From contig JAGGSN010000216.1 in assembly GCA_021159005.1 (NCBI GenBank), positions 1 through 49,424 of the forward strand: a stretch of DNA of 49,424 nucleotides, given 5' to 3'. The position numbers were made by a program, and so were the translations under genes. The stretch is from Candidatus Zixiibacteriota bacterium. GTDB lineage: Bacteria; Zixibacteria; MSB-5A5; UBA10806; 4484-95. The notes beneath the pieces were generated by a model. That model saw only the letters and a list, made by a program, of their open reading frames with translations. It was not told the origin of the DNA and made no database searches. Within the stretch, counting starts at the first letter, position 1. The number at the start of each line of letters is the position of its first letter. Below are positions 34,203-43,778 of this stretch, piece after piece.

Positions 34203-35267
34203 GTGCTGGTTGTTAATGCCCGTTTCTTAACAAATAATATAACTGGAGTGCAAAGAGCCGCCATAGAGATTTCTTTATATCTGAAAAAGATGTATGAAGA
34301 TATTAAATTCGTTACTCCCGGAAATGTAATCCATAAAGAAATTGCTGATAAACTTGATGCTGAAAAGTACGGGATGTTTTCCGGACACCTATGGGAACAG
34401 TTTGAACTGCCAAGATATTTAAAAAGTAAAAATAACTGTCTGCTTTTAAACTTAGCGAATACCGCCCCTTTATTCTATAAAAATAAAATTGTTACTATTC
34501 ATGATGTGGCTTTTCTAAAGCACCCGCAGTGGTATTCAAAGAGGTTTTATTATTTCTACAAATTTCTTATTCCGAGAATCGCGAAAAATTCAGTGAAAGT
34601 AATAACCGTCAGTGAATATTCAAAAAATGATATTATTAAGCGTCTGAATGTGCCTGGCGTCAAAATTGAAGTGATTAAATGCGCCGTTTCCGATAAATTC
34701 TTAAAATCAATCAATAACTCTATTCCAAATAAATACGGCAAGTATATTCTGGCTATATCTTCATTTAGTCCGCGTAAAAATTTTGAAGGAATTGTATCCG
34801 CATTTAATAAGTTGAATTTAATGAATACTAAGCTGGTAATGGTCGGCTGCGAAAGCAAACATGTTAATAATCCCAAATTAAAAACCATGATTCAATCGAA
34901 CAATCAGATAATATTTGCTGGTAATGTGTCGGATGATGAATTAATCGGTTTATATAAAAACGCCTGTTTGTTCGTATTTCCCTCCTTGTATGAGGGTTTC
35001 GGCATACCTCCCCTTGAGGCGATGGCTTGCGGGTGTCCCTGTCTTGTTTCGAATACTAGTTCCCTGCCTGAGATTTGTGGTGATGCAGCTTTGTTTTGCG
35101 ACCCTTATAAGATTGAGGATATTGCCGATAATATTAATAGATTGTTAAATGATGATATCTTGAGAAACCGGCTGGTCAGTTCCGGTCTTGAACATATTAA
35201 AAAATTCGGTTGGCAGAAAACAGCCAGTATATTTGCCGATATGATAGATGAGGCAGCAAACGTATGA
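34203..35267 (+). CDS. GT-B glycosyltransferase, GT4 type
   Basis: The 354-residue protein starts VVNARFLTNNITGVQRAAIE and has FVFPSLYEGFGIPPLEAMACG, the E-x7-E nucleotide-sugar site of GT4 retaining transferases, plus ISSFSPRKNFEGIVSAF. It should add one sugar of the repeat unit at the cytoplasmic face. The GTG start lies downstream of GAGG. It overlaps the next transferase gene by four bases. Confidence 0.88.
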   Translation: MLVVNARFLTNNITGVQRAAIEISLYLKKMYEDIKFVTPGNVIHKEIADKLDAEKYGMFSGHLWEQFELPRYLKSKNNCLLLNLANTAPLFYKNKIVTIHDVAFLKHPQWYSKRFYYFYKFLIPRIAKNSVKVITVSEYSKNDIIKRLNVPGVKIEVIKCAVSDKFLKSINNSIPNKYGKYILAISSFSPRKNFEGIVSAFNKLNLMNTKLVMVGCESKHVNNPKLKTMIQSNNQIIFAGNVSDDELIGLYKNACLFVFPSLYEGFGIPPLEAMACGCPCLVSNTSSLPEICGDAALFCDPYKIEDIADNINRLLNDDILRNRLVSSGLEHIKKFGWQKTASIFADMIDEAANV

Positions 35268-36466
35268 AAACAGCGCTTGTGCATGATTGGATGATGACTC
35301 TTGGCGGAGCGGAGAAAGTGTTTGCCGAAATCTATAAGCTGTTTCCGTCGCCGATTCATTCTCTTGCGGTAAACAGGCAAAACTTGCGGGGTTCGGTATT
35401 TGAATACATCGATATAACTACATCATTTCTTCAGCGATTTCCATTTATCGAAAAGAAATATCCGAACTACCTGCTGTTTTTCCCTATGGCTATCGAAAAA
35501 TTTGACCTATCCGAATACGATGTTGTTATTTCATCATCGCATGCAGTGGCTAAAGGCGTACTGACCGGAACTAATCAACTTCATATAAGCTATTTTAACG
35601 GATTAATGAATTACGCCTGGGATTTGTATCACTACTATTTAAAGGATGCAAAACTGGATAAGGGAACTAAAGGATGGTTGGCAAAAATTATTCTTCATTA
35701 TATCCGGCAATGGGATATTTCAACTACCAATCGGGTTGATTATTATATCGCCAATTCGGAATATATGGCTAAATCAATAAAGAAAATTTATGGCCGTGAA
35801 TCGACCGTTATTTATCCGCCGGTTGCTACTAATGAATTCAAGCTTGAAACTGTAAAGGATGATTACTACCTTGCAGTAGGCCGCCTTGTTCCTATAAAAA
35901 ATATGGACTTAATCGTTCGCGCTTTCACAATGATGCCGAAAAGAAGGCTTATTATCTTAGGTGAAGGGTCGGAAATGGCTAAGTTGAAGGTGTTTGCCGG
36001 GAAAAATATTGAGCTTTTAGGCAATCAGAATAGCCGGGTTGTTGCTGAATATATGGCTAAAGCCAAAGCATTAATTACCGCTTCAATCGAGCCGTTCGGC
36101 ATATCGACAGTTGAGGCTCAGGCTTGCGGTACGCCGGTTATAGCTTATGGCAAAGGCGGCTCATTAGAAATTGTTAAAAAGGGCAAAACCGGCTTATTCT
36201 TTGATGAGAATAACCCTAATTGCATAATCAAAGCCGTTAAAGAATTTGAGAAGATGGAACATTCAATCGATCCACACAACTGTTCACTTAACGCTCAGCA
36301 ATTTTCGGTTGATAAATTTCGAACTAATTTTAAACAATTTGTTGATGAGAAAATCGAATCGCACTTTTATAAACAAACGAAACCCGAAATTCGGAGTCTT
36401 GCCTTAAAAAGAATGAATAACACTGAAACAGCATCTGAAAAGTTGAAGGATATATCTGCTTTATGA
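35264..36466 (+). CDS. GT-B glycosyltransferase, GT4 type
   Basis: The 400-residue protein begins MKTALVHDWMMTLGGAEKVF, a start shared by many EPS/LPS GT4 enzymes, and has YLAVGRLVPIKNMDLIVRAF and ASIEPFGISTVEAQACGTPVIAYGKGG-type donor-site sequence. The E-x7-E pattern is present as EPFGISTVE. It is bound by four-base overlaps on both sides, so the three genes 34203-37284 are translated as a block. Confidence 0.88.
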   Translation: MKTALVHDWMMTLGGAEKVFAEIYKLFPSPIHSLAVNRQNLRGSVFEYIDITTSFLQRFPFIEKKYPNYLLFFPMAIEKFDLSEYDVVISSSHAVAKGVLTGTNQLHISYFNGLMNYAWDLYHYYLKDAKLDKGTKGWLAKIILHYIRQWDISTTNRVDYYIANSEYMAKSIKKIYGRESTVIYPPVATNEFKLETVKDDYYLAVGRLVPIKNMDLIVRAFTMMPKRRLIILGEGSEMAKLKVFAGKNIELLGNQNSRVVAEYMAKAKALITASIEPFGISTVEAQACGTPVIAYGKGGSLEIVKKGKTGLFFDENNPNCIIKAVKEFEKMEHSIDPHNCSLNAQQFSVDKFRTNFKQFVDEKIESHFYKQTKPEIRSLALKRMNNTETASEKLKDISAL

Positions 36467-37284
36467 ATAAAATAAAAATATACAAAAAGTTAATTAACGA
36501 ATGGGTTGACAGTGAAAAAATTATTACTTGCGGCGACGAGATGTCTAAGCGGTATAAAAAAGTAATGATGAAGCGCTGGCAGTACTTATATGACCTTTGC
36601 ACTTTCCTTAAACCCGACAAATCCATTGATGTGCTTGATGTGGGAAGAAGTCATTTCTCGCAAATGCTGGCGGAATATTATAATAATACAACCACACTTG
36701 GTTTCGACTTGGCGGATGACGGCGGACACCGGGAGCTTGACGAATGCAATCTTGAACATATTGTGTTTGACCTTAAAAAAGCCAGCGATACAACCCTCTG
36801 GCCGAACGGCAAAAATTATGATATTATTATCTATTCCGAGGTAATCGAACATTTGAATGAAGCGCCTGAGTACTCATTATTATTTTTAAAGTACCTGCTT
36901 AAGCCGGATGGCATATTAATCTGTTCAACGCCAAATGCAGCCGCCATCCACAAGAGACTAAAAATGGGTTTGGGATTTAATCCCTACGAAAAAATAAGGT
37001 TCTTTAATAATAACCCCGGGCATTTCAGAGAATATACGCGCCAAGAGCTTTACGAGATGGGCAATAAATGCGGCTTGAATTGTATCTTTCACCGGTATGA
37101 AAATTTCTTTACTCATGACCCATCAGATTTTTATACGAAGTTAACGCAAAAACTATTTTCAGCTGCAACAGCGTTTGTACCGTCATGGAAAAATCAGCAG
37201 ATAATAGTGTTTAAAAATAGTCATGTATCTGATCCTGTCAATCTCGATAGTATCAATACAAAGCAAGAAGCTGTTCAGGAATAA
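36463..37284 (+). CDS. SAM-dependent methyltransferase
   Basis: The 273-residue class I methyltransferase has motif I altered to VLDVGRSHFSQML (only one glycine) but keeps motif II-like LGFDLAD, IIIYSEVIEHL and the post-motif GILICSTPN. The HLNEAPEY segment suggests a sugar or polysaccharide methyltransferase of the UbiG-like type. It may cap or modify chains built by the two preceding GT4 enzymes. Confidence 0.82.
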   Translation: MNKIKIYKKLINEWVDSEKIITCGDEMSKRYKKVMMKRWQYLYDLCTFLKPDKSIDVLDVGRSHFSQMLAEYYNNTTTLGFDLADDGGHRELDECNLEHIVFDLKKASDTTLWPNGKNYDIIIYSEVIEHLNEAPEYSLLFLKYLLKPDGILICSTPNAAAIHKRLKMGLGFNPYEKIRFFNNNPGHFREYTRQELYEMGNKCGLNCIFHRYENFFTHDPSDFYTKLTQKLFSAATAFVPSWKNQQIIVFKNSHVSDPVNLDSINTKQEAVQE

Positions 37285-37383
37285 ATAGTTTAGCCAATTT
37301 AATTGCTTTTGATGAGTCAAAGAAAGGTTTAAAATGAAATCTGAGTTCGTGATATTGTTGGCGAAAGTAGTGAGCAAAATAAA

Positions 37384-38988
37384 ATGCCGATTATAACAGA
37401 AGTAAAAAGTATAGATTTGAAAATTGCGCTTGAAATTCACCTATCGCAGATGCCGATATTCGGTTATTCTGATGATGCTTGCGATGTTCAATTCTACGGC
37501 AATATCTATAATCTTGATACTGTAAAGGCGTTTGAATTTTCGCGATTTGATAAGCAGAAATTCATTGAGCTTCTAAACAACATTAGCGGCTTTTTCATAG
37601 CTGTTGTCGAAGATAAAGCTGCCGGTATTAAGTATCTTGCCAATGATATTTTTGGCAATTTCAGAATATACTATTATGAGAACAAAACCAGCTTATTTAT
37701 TTCTGATAACTGGCAGATGATCGTTAATAAAGTCAAAGATGAGCATGGCAAGCTGGTTATTGATAAAAATGAAAAGTACTACTTTTCAAGGCATCATTAT
37801 ACAACCGGAGGCCGCACTTTTATAAAGCATGTTGATAAAATGCCGCCTGCTTCAATCTATACAATAAGCGCTAAGGGATTAAACAAAGAAATATACTTTA
37901 AGAAAGGCATTACAAAATCTTATAATGACAGCTATTATAGAGATAAAAATTTCGAGTTAATATCTGAAAACATTCGTAGAACTATTCAGGCTGAATACAA
38001 AAATATCCTATTCTTTTCAGGAGGAATTGATTCCACTTACTTAGCTGTCTCTATGCAAAATAAGAACATCCTGTTTACTCCGGTATTTATCAAATATATT
38101 CCCTGCACTAAGAGTAATATCATCGATAAATTAAAAGCTGCGGCGATTGCGAAAATACTTAACATGAAGCTTGAAATAATAGAAACGCCTCTAACCGACA
38201 ATCTGAACCTTTTAGATAAACCGGTAAGACGGCATCCTTTCGACAGAGCTTTCTCCATAAATATAGAATATGCCGTTAGTAAATTATATGAAAAATATGG
38301 CTCATGCAATATTATCAATGGACAATCATCGGATAATATTTATTGCTGGGGTCCCTCAAGTAAAACTGTCGGTAATTTTATTCAGAGAATTTTCACCTCA
38401 GAAATATACTTCAAACGCTCGATGGTTATTAAGTCATTAATGTCTGCGGCGGCAAAACAGCTTTATCACATTAAATGGAATACAAACATTGGCTTCAAGA
38501 TTCCGACAACGAATTCAGATTACTGGGTGGGTATGCTTGACCCTCAAGGCTATCTGCCGTTTATTCATACCGATAAGAGATATTTGGAATACCAAAACTA
38601 TCTTTCCCAAATCGCTGAAGATACTTTAAATTGCCTTAATCGTGAATCTGAAACGGCGCGAATGTACTTTAAATTAATGACATATCTTCAAGGACCTGAT
38701 AATATCTCCTTTGTAGAATCGTGCCGGGCATACAGCCATAATCCGGTTCATCCTTTTGTGGATGCCAGAATTGTATACTTGAAGATGAGATACCAGAAAG
38801 AATTAAAAAATCTATTCCAACCTAGATATGTATTAGAAGAGCTATTAAGGGAACGTTTTAAATTTGATGCTGCCATTATTACAAAATTAAGCAAACAAAA
38901 AGTCAATTCGAATACCGAATTTGAATTTGAATCATTAACAAAAAAAATATACAAGCAATGGGACAAAATTTCAGCAAAACTCTTATAA
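37384..38988 (+). CDS. Asparagine-synthase-like amidotransferase lacking the glutaminase cysteine
   Basis: The 534-residue protein has the AsnB layout: a degenerate Ntn glutaminase-like region (1-150; DIFGNFRIYYYENKTSLFIS) and an ATP pyrophosphatase with the P-loop SGGIDS at 212-217 and a later GQSSDNIY resembling the AsnB GEGADELF region. The mature N-terminus lacks the catalytic Cys expected at residue 2, and no Cys lies in the first 30 residues, so free ammonia or another amine is the probable donor. In this locus it may amidate a uronic or nonulosonic acid. It overlaps the flippase gene by 31 bases. Confidence 0.78.
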   Translation: MPIITEVKSIDLKIALEIHLSQMPIFGYSDDACDVQFYGNIYNLDTVKAFEFSRFDKQKFIELLNNISGFFIAVVEDKAAGIKYLANDIFGNFRIYYYENKTSLFISDNWQMIVNKVKDEHGKLVIDKNEKYYFSRHHYTTGGRTFIKHVDKMPPASIYTISAKGLNKEIYFKKGITKSYNDSYYRDKNFELISENIRRTIQAEYKNILFFSGGIDSTYLAVSMQNKNILFTPVFIKYIPCTKSNIIDKLKAAAIAKILNMKLEIIETPLTDNLNLLDKPVRRHPFDRAFSINIEYAVSKLYEKYGSCNIINGQSSDNIYCWGPSSKTVGNFIQRIFTSEIYFKRSMVIKSLMSAAAKQLYHIKWNTNIGFKIPTTNSDYWVGMLDPQGYLPFIHTDKRYLEYQNYLSQIAEDTLNCLNRESETARMYFKLMTYLQGPDNISFVESCRAYSHNPVHPFVDARIVYLKMRYQKELKNLFQPRYVLEELLRERFKFDAAIITKLSKQKVNSNTEFEFESLTKKIYKQWDKISAKLL

Positions 38989-40262
38989 GCCATTTATCAT
39001 TATCAGCCTTGATTCCGGCAATTAGGTTTGTGCTAAGCTTTACACAGGTTATGATATTATCAAAATACCTGCCTGTAGAAACCTACGGCGTCTGGTCATT
39101 ATTTTTAAGCATGTCGGTGTTAATTTTGATGTTTTCATCATTTAATCTAATGTATGCATCTTTGGTTGTCCTTACCGGTAAAGAACCTGGCGAACAGAAG
39201 AAAGACATATTCTCAGTTGGAATTACTAAAATTGCGTTCACTATAACAGTGTATACAGGATTTGCCGTATATATGTATCTAAAGCAAATATTCAGCTTGC
39301 CGGTTATAGGTCTATTAGGCGCCGTTTTATTATTTCAAACACTAAATAATATGGTTTTCGGATTTTCCAAGGCATTGTTGTTTTTAAAAAAGCAGGTTTT
39401 GTTTTTACTTGTTGAGAGCATATTAATTATAGCTTCCATATCTATTAGCTGTTATGTGTTGTCGGGCAATATTTACAGCGTAATGTATGCTTTTTTAATA
39501 GCGGAAAGCCTGGCGGCGTCGTTCGGCATTTTTTTAATGAGAGATTATATAAAGCTATCGAAGTACAATTTTAAAATAGTGAAAAAATATTTACTAATTG
39601 GACTACCTCTAATACCTTTTGCCTTTTCTGATATGATAGTAAGGTCGCTTGTTCCGTTTATGATTAAACTGTATAATGGTTTTGAGGCGGTTGCCTACTA
39701 CAGCGTTGCTCAAAAAATCGCGATAGTCTCTACTATCCCCATTGTAATTTTGGAAAATATATACGGGCAGTATATTAAGCGCAGCAAACTAAAGGCGCAG
39801 TTTGCCGGCGTAAAGAAAACATTATGGATGTTTATTTCTATCTATTTGGCTATGGCTGTTCCGATTTTTATTATTCTCTGTTTGTTTGGAAAATACTTTA
39901 TCGCTTTTGTCAGCACCGAGAAATATATCGCTTCTTATGAATTGATGCTGCTGCTGGTAATCGTTAACATACTAATCAGCCTAACGGCAATTTTTGCGAT
40001 GGTTTTTGCAGTGTATAATCGCACAAAGATTATCGGTATGATATGGGTAAGTGTTCTTATATTCTATATATTTATAAATCAGATATTAGTTCCCAGGTTC
40101 GGACTTATGGGAATAGGATATTCTCTTATAATATCTTTCACGATAGGGTTAATACTGGTCATTACCGCAGTTTTTAAATTAGAAAAATCTCAGCAGTCAG
40201 AGTTAAAGATATCTCAGCAATCAAAATCAGAAAAATCATTGCAGGTGCATCATACTAATTAG
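38958..40262 (+). CDS. Polysaccharide flippase (Wzx/MATE-like)
   Basis: The 434-residue protein has about twelve predicted hydrophobic helices. It starts ALIPAIRFVLSFTQVMILSKYLPVE with YGVWSLF, typical of Wzx/PST family repeat-unit flippases. It would move lipid-linked repeat units across the inner membrane for the Wzy-like protein at 29529. A polar tail rich in Gln, Ser and Lys (LEKSQQSELKISQQSKSEKS) repeats a short motif and has no assigned role. Confidence 0.85.
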   Translation: MGQNFSKTLISHLSLSALIPAIRFVLSFTQVMILSKYLPVETYGVWSLFLSMSVLILMFSSFNLMYASLVVLTGKEPGEQKKDIFSVGITKIAFTITVYTGFAVYMYLKQIFSLPVIGLLGAVLLFQTLNNMVFGFSKALLFLKKQVLFLLVESILIIASISISCYVLSGNIYSVMYAFLIAESLAASFGIFLMRDYIKLSKYNFKIVKKYLLIGLPLIPFAFSDMIVRSLVPFMIKLYNGFEAVAYYSVAQKIAIVSTIPIVILENIYGQYIKRSKLKAQFAGVKKTLWMFISIYLAMAVPIFIILCLFGKYFIAFVSTEKYIASYELMLLLVIVNILISLTAIFAMVFAVYNRTKIIGMIWVSVLIFYIFINQILVPRFGLMGIGYSLIISFTIGLILVITAVFKLEKSQQSELKISQQSKSEKSLQVHHTN

Positions 40263-40335
40263 GCAAGTATTTACTTTACAATACTCCCTAAGCTGCCGAT
40301 TAAAGATATGATTGGAGTTGAATTAGAAAAATATT

Positions 40336-41472
40336 ATGGAGAAAAAGAGTAAAGGGAAACTTATTTATAAGAATAAGTATAATAGCGAAGCAGGCTATTA
40401 TGATAGTCGCTCGATTGAAGACAGCAATATTAGCGAGATGGAGATAAATATATTCGATCTTGCCAGCCTCTTTTTGAATAGGAAAAAGTGGATAGCTTCA
40501 GTTGTCGGGCTCATAATGGTTTTTACTGTTGTAATAGTTTTCCAATTGCCGAGCAAATACATATCAACAGCCTCGATTATGCCATCCGGCCCGCAAGATA
40601 AAATGTCTATGCTAAAAGACATCGCCGGATTCGGCAGTATTTCCGGCAAAGATGAAAACTCATCCGAATTGTTCCCGGATATCCTGAGATCTCAATTAAT
40701 TCTCGGCAAGGTTTCCCAAAAGCAATTTGAATTTAATGACGGTTCTAAAAAGATGAACATAAGTTTGGCGGACTATTTTAGCATCACAAACCCAGAGTTG
40801 TTAAAACAGGCTCTGGCAAATATTACATGCATAAGCACAGATAAAAAAACCGGTATTATTTATGTTTCGGTTGAGACGAAATATCCGGGATTATCGCAAG
40901 CTATCGTTAGTGAATACTTAAGCGAACTTAACTATTTTAATCTGCACCGCAACAAATTAAAAGCAAAAGAAAATGCAGAATATTTAAGCAGTCAGCTTGA
41001 CGAAAGTAAAAATGAACTTGCCTTAGCCGAAACGAAACTAGAAGAATTTCAGAAAGCAAACCGCGATTGGTATAAAAGCGCTCATCCTGAAGTTGACATG
41101 ATGATTTCTCGTTTGAAGCGTGATATCGAGATAAAAACACAAAAGTATATTTACCTTTCGCAGGAGTATCAGATTGCGAACTTAGATGTTCAAAAAAATA
41201 TTCCTATTGTGCGCATCCTCGACTCTCCTTCTCTGCCGCTTATAAAATCAGGACCAAAGCGGCGATTGATAACAACGCTGGCATTGGTAGTATCGCTTAT
41301 GGGTGTACTGCTGGCAATTATACTTATCGAATATATTAAAAAGAGAACCTCCGGAATTGAAAAGGAATCCTATGAAAGCTTCCGTGAAGAATTAAAGACA
41401 ATTCCTCTGTTTAACCGAGTTTTAGATAGAAACATCGGAAAAGAAAAAACAAAGATCGATAATCCCGTATAA
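40336..41472 (+). CDS. Second Wzz-family chain-length determinant
   Basis: The 378-residue protein has a polar N-terminus of about 50 residues, a transmembrane helix (about 55-75, VGLIMVFTVVIVFQLPSKYISTASI), a coiled-coil periplasmic region (about 205-260), and the C-terminal LPLIKSGPKRRLITTLALVVSLMGVLLAIILIEYI helix. It is shorter than the Wzz/GumC protein at 10217 and more like the O-antigen type, so it may set chain length of a different product or export branch. It is the last gene of the polysaccharide run. Confidence 0.85.
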   Translation: MEKKSKGKLIYKNKYNSEAGYYDSRSIEDSNISEMEINIFDLASLFLNRKKWIASVVGLIMVFTVVIVFQLPSKYISTASIMPSGPQDKMSMLKDIAGFGSISGKDENSSELFPDILRSQLILGKVSQKQFEFNDGSKKMNISLADYFSITNPELLKQALANITCISTDKKTGIIYVSVETKYPGLSQAIVSEYLSELNYFNLHRNKLKAKENAEYLSSQLDESKNELALAETKLEEFQKANRDWYKSAHPEVDMMISRLKRDIEIKTQKYIYLSQEYQIANLDVQKNIPIVRILDSPSLPLIKSGPKRRLITTLALVVSLMGVLLAIILIEYIKKRTSGIEKESYESFREELKTIPLFNRVLDRNIGKEKTKIDNPV

Positions 41473-41985
41473 TCAATAACCGCTATATTATCGCCCATTA
41501 GCGCGTAGGGGAGTTTGGCATACGCCCTCTTCTTTCCAAGCAGCATCATAAGCCAGACAGCCTCAGACGAGGTGTATTGTTGTAGTGATACATCCGTGCT
41601 TGGCAACAAGAATGACGTTATTACTTTGTCGACAATCTGATGTGCAGGGGCGTTCTCCTCAGACGGATACGTCCCCTTATTCACTTTTCTGTGAAATTGT
41701 CTTTGATTTATCGATATCATTAAGTCGATTTATCGCAATATCTTGCATAATGGTTACTGCTATAATAAATTTCAACCTGCCTGTCGGCAGACACGGCTGC
41801 AAAATCTGGTTTAATATTGAAGAAAATATAAAAATACTACCTGCATCGGCTATAATTGCGTATAATAAGAATAGTGATATTTAGAATGCGCAACTTGATG
41901 AAAATCCGGTTTTAATTCTGCCGGATTAGAGAGTTTGCATAAGGTAATTGTTATGAATTTGATTAGATAGATAACTGGAGGAAGA
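41473..41985. other. Repeat-bearing gap between the polysaccharide locus and moxR
   Basis: Open frames on both strands here look non-coding. CCTCAGACGA (41561-41570) and CCTCAGACGG (41657-41666) repeat each other and match the inverse of 15211-15220. The dispersed repeat copy 3 follows at 41768-41815. AATCCGG (41903-41909) and CCGGATT (41921-41927) can pair upstream of moxR. The rest is AT-rich, with nothing else I recognise. Confidence 0.5.
41768..41815 (-). repeat. Dispersed GC-rich repeat, copy 3 (inverted)
   Basis: Read on the minus strand it gives ACCAGATTTTGCAGCCGTG then TCTGCCGACAGGCAGGTTG and AAATTT. This parallels 14889-14936 base for base with scattered changes, in the opposite orientation. 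Confidence 0.6.
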
Positions 41986-42984
41986 ATGGTATCCGATAAA
42001 GGCGATCTTGCCGCTGTTGAGAGATTACAGGAAGGCTTTAACCGAATTAAAAAAGAACTTGGCAAAGTTATTATTGGCCAGGATAGAGTAATCGAAGAAC
42101 TTCTTATCGCAATTTTAGCTCGCGGGCATTGCTTGTTAATTGGCGTTCCGGGATTGGCGAAAACACTGATGATATCCTCGCTGTCGAAAACGCTCGACTT
42201 GAAATTTTCACGTGTTCAATTCACTCCCGATTTGATGCCATCAGATATAACCGGCACCGAGATTATCGAGGAGAACAAGACAACCGGCGCGCGCGAGTTC
42301 CGATTTGTCAAAGGTCCGGTATTTGCTAATATTGTGTTGGCTGATGAGATAAACCGCACCCCGCCGAAAACTCAAGCCGCGCTCCTTCAGGCGATGCAGG
42401 AAAACGAGGTTACTACCGGCGGTCAGACATTTACTCTTGAACAGCCGTTCTTTGTGCTGGCAACCCAGAATCCTATCGAGCTTGAGGGCACATATCCCTT
42501 GCCGGAGGCGCAGCTTGACCGTTTTATGTTTAATATCTTCGTAGATTATCCCAACGAGGAGGAGGAAAACGAGATAGTTCGAACTACAACCTCAGCTTAT
42601 ATTTCGGATGTTGATGTTGTCATGAAAAAGGATGAGATTATTCAGCTTCAGGATTTAGTCCGTCGGGTGCCGGCCAGCGACCATGTTATCGCGTATGCTG
42701 TCAGGCTTGCCCGCGCCACTCGCACCGGCGATGATACCGGCGCGCCTGATTATATAAAGAACTGGGTTAGCTGGGGAGCCGGTCCGCGAGCCTCGCAGTA
42801 TCTGATTTTGGGCGCCAAGACACGCTCTATTTTGCATGGCCGCACCACACCCTCTATTGATGATGTGAAGGCAGTAGCCAAGCCGGTATTGCGTCACCGG
42901 ATAGTTGCGTCATTTGCCGCCGAGGCAGAGGGCATAACGGCGCTGGATATTGTGGATAAATTGCTGGCAGATGTGGGGGAGTAA
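41986..42984 (+). CDS. moxR: MoxR-family AAA+ ATPase
   Basis: The 332-residue protein is a typical MoxR: Walker A GVPGLAKT (53-60), Walker B LADEINRTPPKTQAALLQAM, and sensor motif ATQNPIELEGTYPLPEAQLD. MoxR ATPases act as chaperones for maturation of partner complexes, and their gene is normally followed by DUF58 and von Willebrand A genes. Here no such partner follows; the next genes are an AT-rich foreign-looking cassette. GGAGG stands just before the start. Confidence 0.93.
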   Translation: MVSDKGDLAAVERLQEGFNRIKKELGKVIIGQDRVIEELLIAILARGHCLLIGVPGLAKTLMISSLSKTLDLKFSRVQFTPDLMPSDITGTEIIEENKTTGAREFRFVKGPVFANIVLADEINRTPPKTQAALLQAMQENEVTTGGQTFTLEQPFFVLATQNPIELEGTYPLPEAQLDRFMFNIFVDYPNEEEENEIVRTTTSAYISDVDVVMKKDEIIQLQDLVRRVPASDHVIAYAVRLARATRTGDDTGAPDYIKNWVSWGAGPRASQYLILGAKTRSILHGRTTPSIDDVKAVAKPVLRHRIVASFAAEAEGITALDIVDKLLADVGE

Positions 42985-43046
42985 AGATTTAGCTTTATTT
43001 TCCGAATCAAATTATATAAATTGTGTTTAATAAAAGGAGTCGAATT

Positions 43047-43778
43047 ATGGGAGTAAAGCTAAAGAACTCACCAATAGTTGAAGTTATTTGTGAGTTTAAA
43101 TTTAAAGATTCTTCTGAGGATTTGACTATCTATGGCGATTTTCATAATGAAATTGGGAAAGAGTATATTAAAAAAAAGCCAAGATCATATCAAGAAGTAA
43201 TAATTAATAAGTCAGAAAGTGGAATTGAACATAATATTAAAGAATATAGATTACAGCAATTTTTCAGCGATGATGAAAAAACACTAATACAAATTGGATC
43301 GAATATTTTGGCCATTAATAGACTTAAGCCATATCAAACTTGGGAAGAATTTTTACCTGTAATAAAAAAAGCATATAGTAGTTATATAAAAATAGCCAAA
43401 TTGAAAGATATTAAAACGATTAGTCTTAAATATATTAATAAAATTAACTTCAAAAAAGAGCAAATCGATTTTGATGATTATTTTCTTTTCAAACCTGAAT
43501 TTAATGAAAAATTAGGGACAATTGATGGACGATTTATTCTTGGTTCGGAATTTAGGAGAAACAAAGATAATGATCTACTTAGAATTACTTTAGCTAATAC
43601 TAGTCCTTTCAAAGGATTTAAGGTTGCATTTCTCCTTGACTTAGAATACAGTACAATTAAATTAGATAATATAAATATTAGTAACACACTTAAATGGGTT
43701 AAAAATGCTCATACTGAAATTGAAACAGCTTTTTTCAATTGTTTAACAGATAATTTAATAGGTAAACTGAAAAAATGA
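43047..43778 (+). CDS. TIGR04255-family protein, first gene of an AT-rich cassette
   Basis: The 243-residue protein matches the sporadic TIGR04255 family: start KLKNSPIVEVICEFKFKD, middle YRLQQFFSDDEKTLIQIGSN and LAINRLKPYQTWEEFLPVIK, and a C-terminal helix AHTEIETAFFNCLTDNLIGK. Its function is unknown to me. AAAAGGAG before the ATG at 43047 sets the start; a GTG at 43023 is rejected. Base composition is markedly AT-rich (15 G+C in 43141-43200), unlike the moxR gene just upstream. Its stop overlaps the next gene by four bases. Confidence 0.8.
   Translation: MGVKLKNSPIVEVICEFKFKDSSEDLTIYGDFHNEIGKEYIKKKPRSYQEVIINKSESGIEHNIKEYRLQQFFSDDEKTLIQIGSNILAINRLKPYQTWEEFLPVIKKAYSSYIKIAKLKDIKTISLKYINKINFKKEQIDFDDYFLFKPEFNEKLGTIDGRFILGSEFRRNKDNDLLRITLANTSPFKGFKVAFLLDLEYSTIKLDNINISNTLKWVKNAHTEIETAFFNCLTDNLIGKLKK

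Noticed and set aside
36463-37284. Frameshift suspected in the methyltransferase because of the unusual motif I
   Set aside because: The frame is continuous and later motifs are intact, so divergence is the simpler explanation.
41370-41884. Open frames on both strands between the second Wzz gene and moxR
   Set aside because: They overlap repeats and each other, have no ribosome site and resemble no family.
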